A DNA stretch of 64,000 nucleotides from an uncultured Bacteroidales bacterium (GCA_910578275.1 CAJTPR010000001.1:328928-392927), one strand, 5' to 3'. Counted from the stretch's first letter, positions 54,699-63,128 are shown. Notes: generated from the letters alone by a model not told the origin. Numbers and translations are program-made.

Positions 54699-56324
54699 TT
54701 AAAGACCCAATACCGATTTTCCCTGAACGAAGTAGATGTCCTTGGCTATGTCGGCCTCGGCGATACGATCCAGATCCTGCCGCAACTCGTCGGAAATCAC
54801 GCTCTTTTCGGCTATCCATGCACGGACGCCTTCATAGTCGCCTTCCGCCTGGCATTGCAGGATACGAGCCATCAAGGCCTTGACAGCCTCTTTCATCTGC
54901 GGCAGGTTCACCGTGTAACGGCCGTCCTGGCTGCGGGTAAAGGCTCCGTGTTCCTTCATGAAATTGAAGCAAAGCATGTTCGCCTGACCGTGCGCGCTGG
55001 CGGCGCCGAAACGTACCGAACGGAAAATGCCGGCAAAGAACGTGACGTAGTTCTTGTCCACGTCCGAACCGCTCATTTCCCCTTTCTGATACAACTGGTC
55101 GACCATGTAAAGCCCCATGATGTCCGCCTTGGCTTCTTCTATGGCGGCGTAGGTTTCTTTCAGGGCCGCGCGGCAAGTCCCTTTTCCGTTGATGGTGTTC
55201 TTCACGCCCAGGCCATGAGCCACTTCGTGGAAGGTCACGTTCTCGAAGAAACAGTCGAAATCTATCATCTTCTGCTGGCCGGCATCCATGACGATGTCGG
55301 AGATAGGCACGAGAATCTTGTCGAACTTGGCCTTCATGGCGTTCTTGAGCTGCAACTTGCGCGTGCCTTTGCGAATATGGACACGTTCGTCGTTGGGCAG
55401 GTTGATGGCTATGGTCTTCCCCCCCGCGTTGCAATCGCCCCGGTAAAGGACCACGTCGTAGACATTGAGGTCGGAATCGGTTCCGGGCATTTCGCGCTTG
55501 TATTTCTCCTCCACCGGAAGTTCGCGCTGCAACATGGGCAGCATGTCGGCGAACTTGGCCAACTTCGCGCTCCATCGGGGATCTTTCACGAGCAAGAACG
55601 ATTCGTGGGCGGCCTTGTAACCGTACAAGGCATCCTCATAGTTCTCGATGGGCCCGACCACGAAGTCGATGTCGGACGTCTTGGCGTCCATCCAGGCCAT
55701 GTCGCTTTCAAGGTAGTCGTCCGAACGCAAGGCGGCGGCGCGCAAGCGCAAATACCTGCCGAAATCCTTGTCGGAAGCCAAGGCCGCGGCCGAATCCAAC
55801 AAGGCCGCCGCCTGCGTTATCTCTTCCTTGAAATATTCGTGAAACCAGATCACTTTCAAGCCGCCGTCTTCCCCCCTGCGGATCATCGTGTACAAGGAAG
55901 TCTTGGCCGGATCCTGCAGGCGGTCGAACTCCTCGGCGGTCATGTCGGCCGGATAGTAGTTCGCGCCCAGCGGCTTTTGCCCGTAACCGTCAACGAAAGG
56001 CACGTTGCCGTCCAACCTGTCCCAAGGCCCGTAGTTGATCCGGGCGAACTTGCGGACGTTCTCGTCCTTTATCGCGTCCAGGAACGCATCCTTGTCGCCC
56101 GGAAAGGCTTCCTTCCAATAAATCCGGTCCATCACTTCGGCGGCATCGCACAGAAAGGCCATCATTTTCCTGTCCTGCCCGTTGAAGCGGCTCAGGTCGG
56201 TGGTCAGTTCCACGCGGGCATAGCCGTTCACTATCTCGTCCTTTCCCAGTTCGCACTTCTGTTTTTCACAACAGGAACCAAGCAACAGCACGCCCGTGGC
56301 GGCACTCCAAAAAACATTTTTCAT
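54699..56324 (-). CDS. M49-like zinc peptidase lipoprotein
   Basis: A 541-residue protein with a lipoprotein signal (MKNVFWSAATGVLLLGSCC, lipobox Cys 18). The zinc site is FHEVAHGLG (HExxH, near residue 367) with a downstream Glu in AAIEEAKADIMGLYMVD near 396, typical of peptidase family M49 relatives; classical dipeptidyl-peptidase III has HExxGH instead. Other features such as KVIWFHEYFKEEI and PDERVHIRKGT-like basic motifs support a DPP III-related fold. Databases often label such proteins inconsistently. Likely anchored in the envelope; natural peptide substrate unknown. Upstream of gpsA in one transcript. Confidence 0.75.
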   Translation of the reverse strand: MKNVFWSAATGVLLLGSCCEKQKCELGKDEIVNGYARVELTTDLSRFNGQDRKMMAFLCDAAEVMDRIYWKEAFPGDKDAFLDAIKDENVRKFARINYGPWDRLDGNVPFVDGYGQKPLGANYYPADMTAEEFDRLQDPAKTSLYTMIRRGEDGGLKVIWFHEYFKEEITQAAALLDSAAALASDKDFGRYLRLRAAALRSDDYLESDMAWMDAKTSDIDFVVGPIENYEDALYGYKAAHESFLLVKDPRWSAKLAKFADMLPMLQRELPVEEKYKREMPGTDSDLNVYDVVLYRGDCNAGGKTIAINLPNDERVHIRKGTRKLQLKNAMKAKFDKILVPISDIVMDAGQQKMIDFDCFFENVTFHEVAHGLGVKNTINGKGTCRAALKETYAAIEEAKADIMGLYMVDQLYQKGEMSGSDVDKNYVTFFAGIFRSVRFGAASAHGQANMLCFNFMKEHGAFTRSQDGRYTVNLPQMKEAVKALMARILQCQAEGDYEGVRAWIAEKSVISDELRQDLDRIAEADIAKDIYFVQGKSVLGL

Positions 56325-56366
56325 GACGTCGTATTATGTTAAGTTGATTATCAATTGCCAAAATGG

Positions 56367-56374
56367 CAAATATA
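56367..56374 (-). promoter_or_regulatory. Candidate -7 promoter element for the M49-like/gpsA unit
   Basis: CAAATATA reads TATATTTG on the minus strand (TAnnTTTG), 43 nt before the start at 56324. No clear -33. Confidence 0.4.
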
Positions 56375-56539
56375 CGCATTTTCAGCGGGCGGGGGCCTTT
56401 CCGGAAGGCAACCGGGATGCGCGGCGCGTCCTTGCCCGGCACGAGGGACACGAAACAGTCCCCTTATGCGGTATCCGGAAATCGCCTCATGGCCCGAGGC
56501 GAGGAAACTCCCGCCCATGCCCCGAACTCCGGCCCCAAG

Positions 56540-56560
56540 TTATCAACACTCTGTTGATAA
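56540..56560. promoter_or_regulatory. Inverted DnaA-box-like pair
   Basis: TTATCAACA at 56540-56548 and its inverted copy TGTTGATAA at 56552-56560 are separated by 3 nt. The 9-mer is the same as the two copies upstream of dnaA. It may bind DnaA and control the reductase gene, as DnaA does for nrdAB in E. coli; not demonstrated here. Confidence 0.5.
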
Positions 56561-56679
56561 ATGTCTTCAACCATACAATACTCTCGTAATCATATTATTT
56601 ACAATACATCAAAAAAGTAACAAACAACCATTGTTTATAACATTGAGGGCGGTCGGCAGGAGCCCGAAAGGAAAAAATT

Positions 56680-56687
56680 TACTTTTG
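56680..56687 (+). promoter_or_regulatory. Candidate -7 promoter element for the class II RNR gene
   Basis: TACTTTTG matches TAnnTTTG. It is 69 nt before the ATG at 56757. No convincing -33. Confidence 0.4.
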
Positions 56688-56756
56688 CCGAGTCGTTGCG
56701 AGGGGATGCGGGTTACGAGGGAAAATACACTGTACAACTTTAACAGACAATAGCTT

Positions 56757-59477
56757 ATGCAAGCTGATTTATTCTCCGGGAAAGAATCGGACGGATTGCT
56801 TTTGCAAAGGTCCGGAGACGTGGTGGTGGAAAACGGACCCGGCAATACGGCACAGGAAAGCCCCTACCGGAAATTAAAGGAACAAAGAGCAAATTTGGAT
56901 ATGAGCAAGGAACAGACTTTGTCGGCCGAGGAAACGCCGTCGCAAGCCGGCCTCCAGGAATTTTCGCACGAGGAAATACTGGAAGCGGCTACCGAATATT
57001 TCAAGGGTGATTCGCTGGCGGCTACCGTTTGGATGAACAAATACGCCTTGAAAGACAGCGACGGGCGCATCTACGAAAAGACACCCGACGAAATGCATCG
57101 CCGCATAGCCCGGGAACTGGCACGTATCGAAAGCAGGTATCCCAATCCCGTCTCGGAAGATGAAGCCTACGAACTCATGAAAGACTTCCGCTACCTTATT
57201 CCCCAAGGCAGTCCCATGGCGGGCATCGGCAACAAGTTCCAGGTTTCGTCGCTCTCCAACTGCTTCGTCATCGGCAACAAGGGCAATTCCGACTCTTACG
57301 GCGGCATCATGAAGATAGACGAGGAACAGGTGCAACTCATGAAGCGGCGCGGCGGCGTGGGACACGACCTTTCGCACATCCGTCCCGCGGGCAGCCCCGT
57401 GAAGAACAGCGCCCTCACCAGCACGGGCATCGTGCCTTTCATGGAACGCTATTCCAATTCCACGCGCGAAGTGGCGCAGGACGGACGGCGCGGAGCCTTG
57501 ATGTTGAGCATCAGCATCAAGCACCCCGATTCGGAACGTTTCATCGACGCCAAATTGGAAGAAGGCAAGGTGACGGGAGCCAACGTATCGGTGAAACTGA
57601 CCGACGAGTTCATGCAGTCGGTCGTTTCCGGAACGCCTTTCATCCAGCAATATCCCATCGATTCCAACCATCCCCAATATATCAAGAAGGTGGATGCGCG
57701 CAAGATCTGGAACAAGATCATCCACAATGCCTGGAAATCGGCCGAACCCGGCGTGCTTTTCTGGGATACCATCATACGCGAATCCCTGCCCGACTGCTAT
57801 GCCGACCTGGGGTTCCGCACGGTATCGACCAATCCTTGCGGCGAGATTCCGCTCTGTCCCTACGACAGCTGCCGCCTGCTGGCGTTGAACCTGTACAGCT
57901 ATGTCGAGAAACCTTTCACGAAGGAAGCCCGGTTCGACATGAAGCTTTTCCGCGAACACGTGCGCATGGCGCAACGTTTCATGGACGACATCATCGACCT
58001 CGAACTGGAACATGTCGACCGCATCCTGGACAAAGTGAACCAAGACCCCGAGACCGAAGACGTGAAACGCACCGAAAACGAGTTGTGGCTCAAGATCAAG
58101 GACCGCAGCCGCCAAGGTCGCCGCACCGGCTTGGGCATCACCGCCGAAGGCGACATGCTCGCCGCCCTCGGGCTCCGCTACGGAACCGACGAGGCCACGG
58201 ACTTCTCGGTGGAAGTACACAAGAACCTGGCCTTGGCGGCCTACGGTTCTTCGGTGGAGATGGCCAAGGAAAGGGGCGCGTTCCCGATCTACGATACCAA
58301 GCGCGAAGCGAAAAATCCTTTCGTGAATCGCCTCCGGGAAGCCGAACCCGAACTTTACGAGAACATGGCCAAATACGGCCGTCGCAATATCGCCCTGCTT
58401 ACCGTCGCCCCCACCGGCAGCGTGAGCATCTGCACCCAGACCACCTCCGGTATCGAACCGGCCTTCATGCTCGCCTACAAGCGCCGCCGCAAGGTCAACC
58501 CCGGAGAAAAGGGCGTCCATGTGGATTTCGTGGACGAAGTGGGCGATTCGTTCGAGGAATACACCGTGGTTCACCCCAAATTCCTGGAATGGATGAAGGT
58601 TTCGGGTCTGGACACGTCCAACCTCAACGCTTACAGCGAAGAGCAATTGCAGGAACTTATCGCGCAATCGCCCTACTACAAGGCCCTTTCCACCGACATC
58701 GACTGGGTGAGCAAGGTGAAGATGCAGGGCGCGGTGCAAAAATGGGTGGACCACTCCATCAGCGTCACCGTGAACGTTCCCAGCCAGACCAAGGAAGAAC
58801 TCGTAAGCCAGATTTACCAGACCGCCTGGGAATGCGGCTGCAAGGGCATGACCATCTACCGCGACGGCTCGCGTTCGGGCGTGCTGATCGCCAACGACAA
58901 GAAGAAAAAGGAAAAGACGGAAAATTCCGGCAAGACGCCTTCCCGTCCCGATGTCCTGAAAGCCGACGTGGTACGCTTCCAGAACGACTACGAGAAATGG
59001 ATTGCCGTGGTGGGATTGTACGAAGGCCGTCCCTACGAGATCTTTACCGGCCGCGCCGACGATTTCCCGTTGCCCTCCTTCGTCAACAAAGGTGAAATCA
59101 TCCGTGTCCGCAAGGACGAGAACACACCCGCACGCTACGACTTCGAATTCAAGGACCGCGACGGCTACGGCGTGCATTGGGAAGGCCTCTCGCGTACTTT
59201 CGACGAAACCTACTGGAACTACGCCATCTTGATCTCGAGCATCTTGCGGCAAGGTGCCGACCTGCCCAAGATCATCGACCTCATCAACGGCCTCAAATTA
59301 GGTTCCGACGACCAGATCAACACCTGGAAAAACGGCGTGGTACGTGCGTTGAAGAAATACATCCCCAACGGCACGATCGCCGAAAAGACCAAGTGCCCCG
59401 AATGCGGCGAAGCCGGCCTCGTATACAAGGAAGGCTGCCTCACCTGCCCTTCGTGCGGGTACTCCAAGTGCGGTTGA
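56757..59477 (+). CDS. nrdJ: Adenosylcobalamin-dependent (class II) ribonucleoside reductase
   Basis: Makes deoxyribonucleotides using an adenosylcobalamin radical. Up to 906 residues. Key segments: LSSLSNCFVIG (one of the redox-active cysteines, near 169), GGVGHDLSHIRPAGS, NPCGEIPLCPYDSCRL (radical-site Cys region, near 360), TGLGITAEGDMLAALG and LTVAPTGSVSICTQTTSGIEP. The C-terminus has CPECGEAGLVY and CPSCGYSKCG, a swinging or zinc-binding tail. The start is uncertain: ATG 56757 adds 48 residues before the family-like MSKEQTLSAEE at 56901. The cofactor can come from the adenosyltransferase at 41900. An inverted repeat follows the gene. Confidence 0.94.
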   Translation: MQADLFSGKESDGLLLQRSGDVVVENGPGNTAQESPYRKLKEQRANLDMSKEQTLSAEETPSQAGLQEFSHEEILEAATEYFKGDSLAATVWMNKYALKDSDGRIYEKTPDEMHRRIARELARIESRYPNPVSEDEAYELMKDFRYLIPQGSPMAGIGNKFQVSSLSNCFVIGNKGNSDSYGGIMKIDEEQVQLMKRRGGVGHDLSHIRPAGSPVKNSALTSTGIVPFMERYSNSTREVAQDGRRGALMLSISIKHPDSERFIDAKLEEGKVTGANVSVKLTDEFMQSVVSGTPFIQQYPIDSNHPQYIKKVDARKIWNKIIHNAWKSAEPGVLFWDTIIRESLPDCYADLGFRTVSTNPCGEIPLCPYDSCRLLALNLYSYVEKPFTKEARFDMKLFREHVRMAQRFMDDIIDLELEHVDRILDKVNQDPETEDVKRTENELWLKIKDRSRQGRRTGLGITAEGDMLAALGLRYGTDEATDFSVEVHKNLALAAYGSSVEMAKERGAFPIYDTKREAKNPFVNRLREAEPELYENMAKYGRRNIALLTVAPTGSVSICTQTTSGIEPAFMLAYKRRRKVNPGEKGVHVDFVDEVGDSFEEYTVVHPKFLEWMKVSGLDTSNLNAYSEEQLQELIAQSPYYKALSTDIDWVSKVKMQGAVQKWVDHSISVTVNVPSQTKEELVSQIYQTAWECGCKGMTIYRDGSRSGVLIANDKKKKEKTENSGKTPSRPDVLKADVVRFQNDYEKWIAVVGLYEGRPYEIFTGRADDFPLPSFVNKGEIIRVRKDENTPARYDFEFKDRDGYGVHWEGLSRTFDETYWNYAILISSILRQGADLPKIIDLINGLKLGSDDQINTWKNGVVRALKKYIPNGTIAEKTKCPECGEAGLVYKEGCLTCPSCGYSKCG

Positions 59478-59501
59478 TCCGGACGGAAACAAGCCTTTCG
59501 T

Positions 59502-59551
59502 CGAAGCCGGGAGCAGCGACCGAAACCTGTCGGGACCTGTTTCCGGCTTCG
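59502..59551 (+). terminator. Long-loop hairpin after the class II RNR gene
   Basis: 59502-59510 pairs with 59543-59551 (9 bp, perfect) around a 32-nt loop, 25 nt after the stop. No strong T-run follows; it is a possible terminator or 3'-end structure. Confidence 0.4.
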
Positions 59552-59564
59552 GTAATTTATCCGC

Positions 59565-59594
59565 TTTGTTTTTTTGGGGATTATGCTATCTTTG
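59565..59594 (+). promoter_or_regulatory. Promoter of porV-ispF
   Basis: TTTG at 59565-59568, 18 nt, then TATCTTTG at 59587-59594 (exact TAnnTTTG), 23 nt before the porV ATG. Confidence 0.65.
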
Positions 59595-59617
59595 TCCACT
59601 TTTAAATCAACACCGAC

Positions 59618-60865
59618 ATGCGCAGACAAACGCGGATCATCTTCCTGCTACTCTTGTTCACATTCTGTGGTTCCTCCTTCGCCCAGATCATCTACGACCC
59701 GACCACGGGACAAGACGTAAGGAAAAACAATATCAACAATCCCATTTCCACGGCCGTGCCGTTCCTTTCGCTTTCTCCCGACGCCCGTTCGGGCGGGATG
59801 GCGGACGCAGGCGTGTCCACTTCCGCCGACCTCAATTCCCAGCACTACAACGCGGCCAAATACGCTTTCATGAAAGACCAGTTCGGGCTTTCGCTCACGT
59901 ATAGCCCTTGGCTCATCAACCTGGTGCCCGACATGTCGCTGGCGTATCTTTCCGGTGCTTACAAATTCAAGGACGAACGCAATGTCATCGGCTTCTCCTT
60001 GCTCTATTTCTCGATGGGCTCGATCACCTTCGTCAGGGACGGCCAAGATGTCGGAACCACCTACAAGCCCAATGAATTCGCCATCGACGTGAGTTATTCG
60101 CGCAAGCTCATCGACGTGCTCTCGATCTCCGTTACCGGACGTTTCATCTACTCCAACCTTACGTTGGGACAATACGTGGACGGCATGGATACCAAGCCCG
60201 GCCTGGCCGGGGCGGCCGACATCGGCTTGTATTACTGCCAGGATTTCGACCTGGGCAGGAAATACAAGGGCGGAACCTTGACCGCCGGCCTGAGCATCAC
60301 CAATATCGGCAACAAGGTGAGCTACACGCAAGACTTGGCCGAAGAGGCGGAAAAGAACTTCCTTCCGGCCACCTTGCGCCTGGGCGTAGGTTTCAACTGG
60401 CACATCGACGACTACAACTCGATCGGCTTCTACGCCGAAGCATACAAGCTGCTCGTGCCCACGCCGCCGTTGCGTTCCGGCGACACGATCATCAGCGGAA
60501 AAGACAACCATGTGAACGTGATGCAGGGTATCTTCCAATCGTTCGGCGACGCCCCGGGCGGTTTCAAGGAAGAGATGCGCGAAATACAATGGAGCCTGGC
60601 CGCCGAATACTGGTGGCGGGAAATGGTGGCCGTACGCATGGGCTACTTCCATGAAAGCAAATACAAGGGCGACCGCCAATACTTCACGTTGGGCGTGGGT
60701 CTGCGCTACAAGATGATCGGACTGGATTTCTCCTACCTGATTCCCACCTCCACCATCGCGGGCGCGAACCCGCTCAAGAACACGCTCCGCGTGGGGGTAT
60801 CGTTCAACTTCAACAGGGCCGACCAAGCCGCCCGCCGCGCCAGACGTGTACAAGCCGACAACTAA
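59618..60865 (+). CDS. porV: Type IX secretion system outer-membrane protein PorV
   Basis: Outer-membrane beta-barrel that shuttles T9SS cargo to the PorU attachment complex. The 415 residues begin with a signal peptide (MRRQTRIIFLLLLFTFCGSSFAQ) and then the PorV pattern: AVPFLSLSPDARSGGMADAG, DLNSQHYNAAKYAF, and alternating strands through to LRVGVSFNFNRAD near the end. Its partner gene porU, which neighbours porV in P. gingivalis, is not here; instead the class II RNR lies upstream. ispF follows with a 20-bp overlap, an arrangement also known from Porphyromonas. Confidence 0.92.
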   Translation: MRRQTRIIFLLLLFTFCGSSFAQIIYDPTTGQDVRKNNINNPISTAVPFLSLSPDARSGGMADAGVSTSADLNSQHYNAAKYAFMKDQFGLSLTYSPWLINLVPDMSLAYLSGAYKFKDERNVIGFSLLYFSMGSITFVRDGQDVGTTYKPNEFAIDVSYSRKLIDVLSISVTGRFIYSNLTLGQYVDGMDTKPGLAGAADIGLYYCQDFDLGRKYKGGTLTAGLSITNIGNKVSYTQDLAEEAEKNFLPATLRLGVGFNWHIDDYNSIGFYAEAYKLLVPTPPLRSGDTIISGKDNHVNVMQGIFQSFGDAPGGFKEEMREIQWSLAAEYWWREMVAVRMGYFHESKYKGDRQYFTLGVGLRYKMIGLDFSYLIPTSTIAGANPLKNTLRVGVSFNFNRADQAARRARRVQADN

Positions 60866-61337
60866 TTTCAGGGTGGGCTACGGTTACGACGCCCACCGCT
60901 TCGCTCCCGGCCGCAAATTGATCCTGGGCGGCACGGAAATACCTTATCACCTCGGACTGGACGGGCACTCGGACGCCGACGTGCTGGTGCATGCCGTCTG
61001 CGACGCGCTGCTAGGCGCCTTGGCCTTGGGCGACATAGGCAAACACTTTCCCGACACCGATCCGGCCTACAAGGGCATCGACAGCCTGCTCCTGCTCCGC
61101 AAGACGGTGGAATTGTTGGCGGCAAAGGGCTACCGAGTGGGCAACATCGATGCCACGGTGCGCATGCAGAAACCCAAGATGGCGGCCTACGTACCGGCCA
61201 TGCAAGGGAAACTGGCCGAGACCGCGGGCATCGAACCCGACCAAATCTCCATAAAAGCCACGACCACCGAAGGCATGGGCTTCGAAGGCCGCGGAGAAGG
61301 CGTCAGCGCCTCGGCCGTGGCGTTGGTGTGGCGGTAA
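60846..61337 (+). CDS. ispF: 2-C-methyl-D-erythritol 2,4-cyclodiphosphate synthase
   Basis: MEP-pathway enzyme giving the isoprenoid precursors that the polyprenyl synthase at 35788 uses. The 163 residues carry VGYGYDAHRFAPG with the zinc-binding Asp and His, GHSDADVLVHAVCDALLGA, GDIGKHFPDTD and the C-terminal ATTTEGMGFEGRGEG. The start at 60846 lies inside the porV end (20-bp overlap) and adds seven residues before the family core; no closer start is present. Confidence 0.95.
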   Translation: MYKPTTNFRVGYGYDAHRFAPGRKLILGGTEIPYHLGLDGHSDADVLVHAVCDALLGALALGDIGKHFPDTDPAYKGIDSLLLLRKTVELLAAKGYRVGNIDATVRMQKPKMAAYVPAMQGKLAETAGIEPDQISIKATTTEGMGFEGRGEGVSASAVALVWR

Positions 61338-61653
61338 GGGCTTCTTGTTTGCGCCAATTTCCACAAGGCAACGGCCCGTTCCCCGAATTTCCCGTCGTTT
61401 GACTTAGTTTCTCCTACGCCGTGTCGCCGGTTTCCTTTCGCGTGCGCAACGCGCTCTTTTAAAAGCGCTCCGCCGCATTCTTCCACCCCGCGGAACCCGA
61501 TCGTTCCGCCCACGAATTCCCTACTTTCATTTCCGTTCCTGCACGAAAAAAGCAAAGAATCGAGAACGTCCGATAAAAAATATTGACGATTCCCGACACT
61601 ATTTTTTGTAATGACCCGAATGACACCGATGTTTGTAAATCAAAAAAAAAGCC
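61338..61653. other. 316-bp intergenic region after ispF
   Basis: No gene is recognised. It contains GC-rich inverted fragments around 61435-61470 (including CTTTTAAAAG) and an AT-rich right end. A near-match to the -7 motif (TATTTTTTG) near 61600 may serve the small gene at 61654. Confidence 0.4.
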
Positions 61654-61983
61654 ATGCAAAACATCCGGAACTCGTCTTTTCCGCCTCGAAGGCCGACAAG
61701 ACAAACAGGTAAAGAAATTTACGAACTTTTCAAAAATGTCTTTCAAAAAATAGAAAAAATGAAAAAGAATACACACAGCAAAGGTTATATCCTTCGTGCC
61801 TTGCACATACAAACCATCGACAAGATGTATTATCAACCCTATCATGATCACAGCCACAAGGTGGTCTGGATCAAGCACGTCTATCCCATCTACGGCTGCA
61901 GCTACCGGACTTTCCTGCGCTACCTCAAGGTAGACATAGGAAACGTTGTGCATTCCGCACCGGGCACTTCGGCCAAGAAGTAG
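61654..61983 (+). CDS. Small basic protein of unknown function
   Basis: A 109-residue frame, possibly starting at 61759 instead (MKKNTHSKGYILRALHIQTI, 74 residues). It is Lys/Arg/His/Tyr-rich: YYQPYHDHSHKVVWIKHVYP, IYGCSYRTFLRYLKV. No signal peptide, membrane helix or known motif is seen. The segment from 61759 looks coding and compact while the first 35 codons do not. Bacteroidota genomes carry several short proteins with this general look (a conserved YxxxY...RTFLxYL ending), so it is probably a real gene of unknown role. Confidence 0.5.
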   Translation: MQNIRNSSFPPRRPTRQTGKEIYELFKNVFQKIEKMKKNTHSKGYILRALHIQTIDKMYYQPYHDHSHKVVWIKHVYPIYGCSYRTFLRYLKVDIGNVVHSAPGTSAKK

Positions 61984-62005
61984 ACCGGAAGAGGAATCAT
62001 ACACA

Positions 62006-62068
62006 CCCGCGGTAAAACCACGGGCTTTTGCCGATAGCCGCTATCGGTTCACGGCGGTTTTGCCGCCG
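62006..62068. repeat. Cluster of three consecutive stem-loops
   Basis: 62006-62013 with 62017-62024 (one mismatch), 62031-62037 with 62041-62047, and 62052-62057 with 62063-62068 are inverted repeats in a row. They sit in a non-coding gap (61984-62360) and may belong to an untranslated RNA or a mobile-element edge. Confidence 0.55.
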
Positions 62069-62107
62069 CATACAAGCAAAAGTGCAAGTACCGTAAAGAA
62101 CGGATAT

Positions 62108-62141
62108 GTTAGAGGCCGACGGAATTCCGTCGGCCTCTAAC
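62108..62141. repeat. Perfect 34-bp palindrome
   Basis: Bases 62108-62124 are the exact reverse complement of 62125-62141, centred on GGAATTCC with no loop. No T-run follows on either side, so it is not a standard terminator. It may be a binding or recombination site. Confidence 0.9.
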
Positions 62142-62275
62142 GTCTTGGATGGCGACGCCTGGTGCAATCACCCCAAGCCCACCTATCCGGTACTTCTCGC
62201 CCTTGAAAGCGGGGCGTCACATCATCCCGGAACCGCCGCCGAAACGAAAACCCAAGCCGGAGAAATCGTTGCCGA

Positions 62276-62313
62276 ACAAAAAAGCGGGCCTGCCGGATTA
62301 CCGGCATGCCCGC
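62276..62313 (-). terminator. Intrinsic terminator of the lipoprotein gene
   Basis: 62284-62296 pairs with 62301-62313 (12 of 13 pairs, 4-nt loop); on the minus strand it is followed by six T (62278-62283). It lies about 50 nt after the stop of the gene at 62361. Confidence 0.85.
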
Positions 62314-62360
62314 CCATCTATCGACCAGACACGTCCGCACGCGCCCGGGCGGCAATCAGA

Positions 62361-63128
62361 CTAATTCAGCCCCAACCGCACCAGCTCGCGATATTCTTCG
62401 CCCGTGCAGGTGTAGATGGTGTAGCCCGTCTTCATGACCTCCACCATCTCGCCGTAACGACCCTCGTCATAGAGCTGCTGCAAGCGAGGCTGGTTGGCCT
62501 CCATCATGCTTTGCGGGATATAGCCCATGGTGTCGATACGGGAATCTATTTCCCAATTCCATTCCCAATCGGGACGATCCGGATCATAGCCCGGGCCATC
62601 GAAAAACGCAGTAATATAAGGATCTTTATAACAGTTCCTTACTGTGTCGTAATATCCCACCATGACAGGGGTCTCCGACCACAGCAACCAACCAGTTTCC
62701 TCCGTCCCCGGTCTACCGACCGGGTGACGACCGTCCAGGAACGTTTCATATAACTTATAATCGAATACGGAAGTAAAATCGAAGATATAGATGCAAGCAA
62801 CCGTATCGCGACCGAAAGACCACTCGTCTATATTCAAGTTTCTTTTATAAATCCTCCCTACGTTGGCTGGATAACTGTTTCCTTCTGTAATCCTGGCAAA
62901 GAGACCATAGCCCCATCTAGCCAAGCGCCTCACCGAAACACTGTCGCCTACAATGCCCACGTTCTTGTGCTGCCGACCTTGGCCCTTGATCTCCATGCGC
63001 ACGTTGGCCCGTTGCAGCGTATACAACGCTTCGTTCACGCCACCCTTTTCCGGTTCTTTCTGGCAACCAACCGCTACCCATGCCAGAATCAGCAAGGGTA
63101 AAATATTCTTGATTGTTTTCATGTTCAT
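62361..63128 (-). CDS. Lipoprotein of unknown function
   Basis: A 255-residue protein with a lipoprotein signal (MNMKTIKNILPLLILAWVAVGC; lipobox AVGC). The mature protein has mixed beta/alpha composition with many aromatics, no known motif and no repeats. A -7 promoter match overlaps the start region and a clear terminator follows, so it is probably monocistronic. It neighbours the tail-fibre-like gene on the same strand, but with separate signals. Function not recognised. Confidence 0.65.
   Translation of the reverse strand: MNMKTIKNILPLLILAWVAVGCQKEPEKGGVNEALYTLQRANVRMEIKGQGRQHKNVGIVGDSVSVRRLARWGYGLFARITEGNSYPANVGRIYKRNLNIDEWSFGRDTVACIYIFDFTSVFDYKLYETFLDGRHPVGRPGTEETGWLLWSETPVMVGYYDTVRNCYKDPYITAFFDGPGYDPDRPDWEWNWEIDSRIDTMGYIPQSMMEANQPRLQQLYDEGRYGEMVEVMKTGYTIYTCTGEEYRELVRLGLN

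Larger units (their letters stand above)
56325..56756. other. 432-bp divergent intergenic region before the class II RNR gene
   Basis: No real gene. The left part (about 56380-56540) is GC-rich and hairpin-prone without any recognised riboswitch. The right part is AT-rich and contains an inverted pair of DnaA-box-like 9-mers at 56540-56560. It separates the M49-like gene (-) from the reductase gene (+). Confidence 0.5.

Noticed and set aside
56380..56540. Possible cobalamin riboswitch or RNase P-like element before the RNR gene
   Set aside because: The stretch is GC-rich and can fold, and has a GAGGAAACTCC-like string, but the conserved B12-box and RNase P core elements are not present.
56874..59252. 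792-codon open frame opposite the class II RNR gene
   Set aside because: Antisense shadow of a well-conserved enzyme; low-complexity composition and no start context.
61987..62141. CRISPR-like repeat series
   Set aside because: The inverted repeats differ in sequence and spacing; there are no regularly spaced direct repeats and no cas genes.
62149..62364. 71-codon plus-strand frame
   Set aside because: Pro/Lys-rich translation crossing the terminator hairpin at 62276-62313; it does not look coding.
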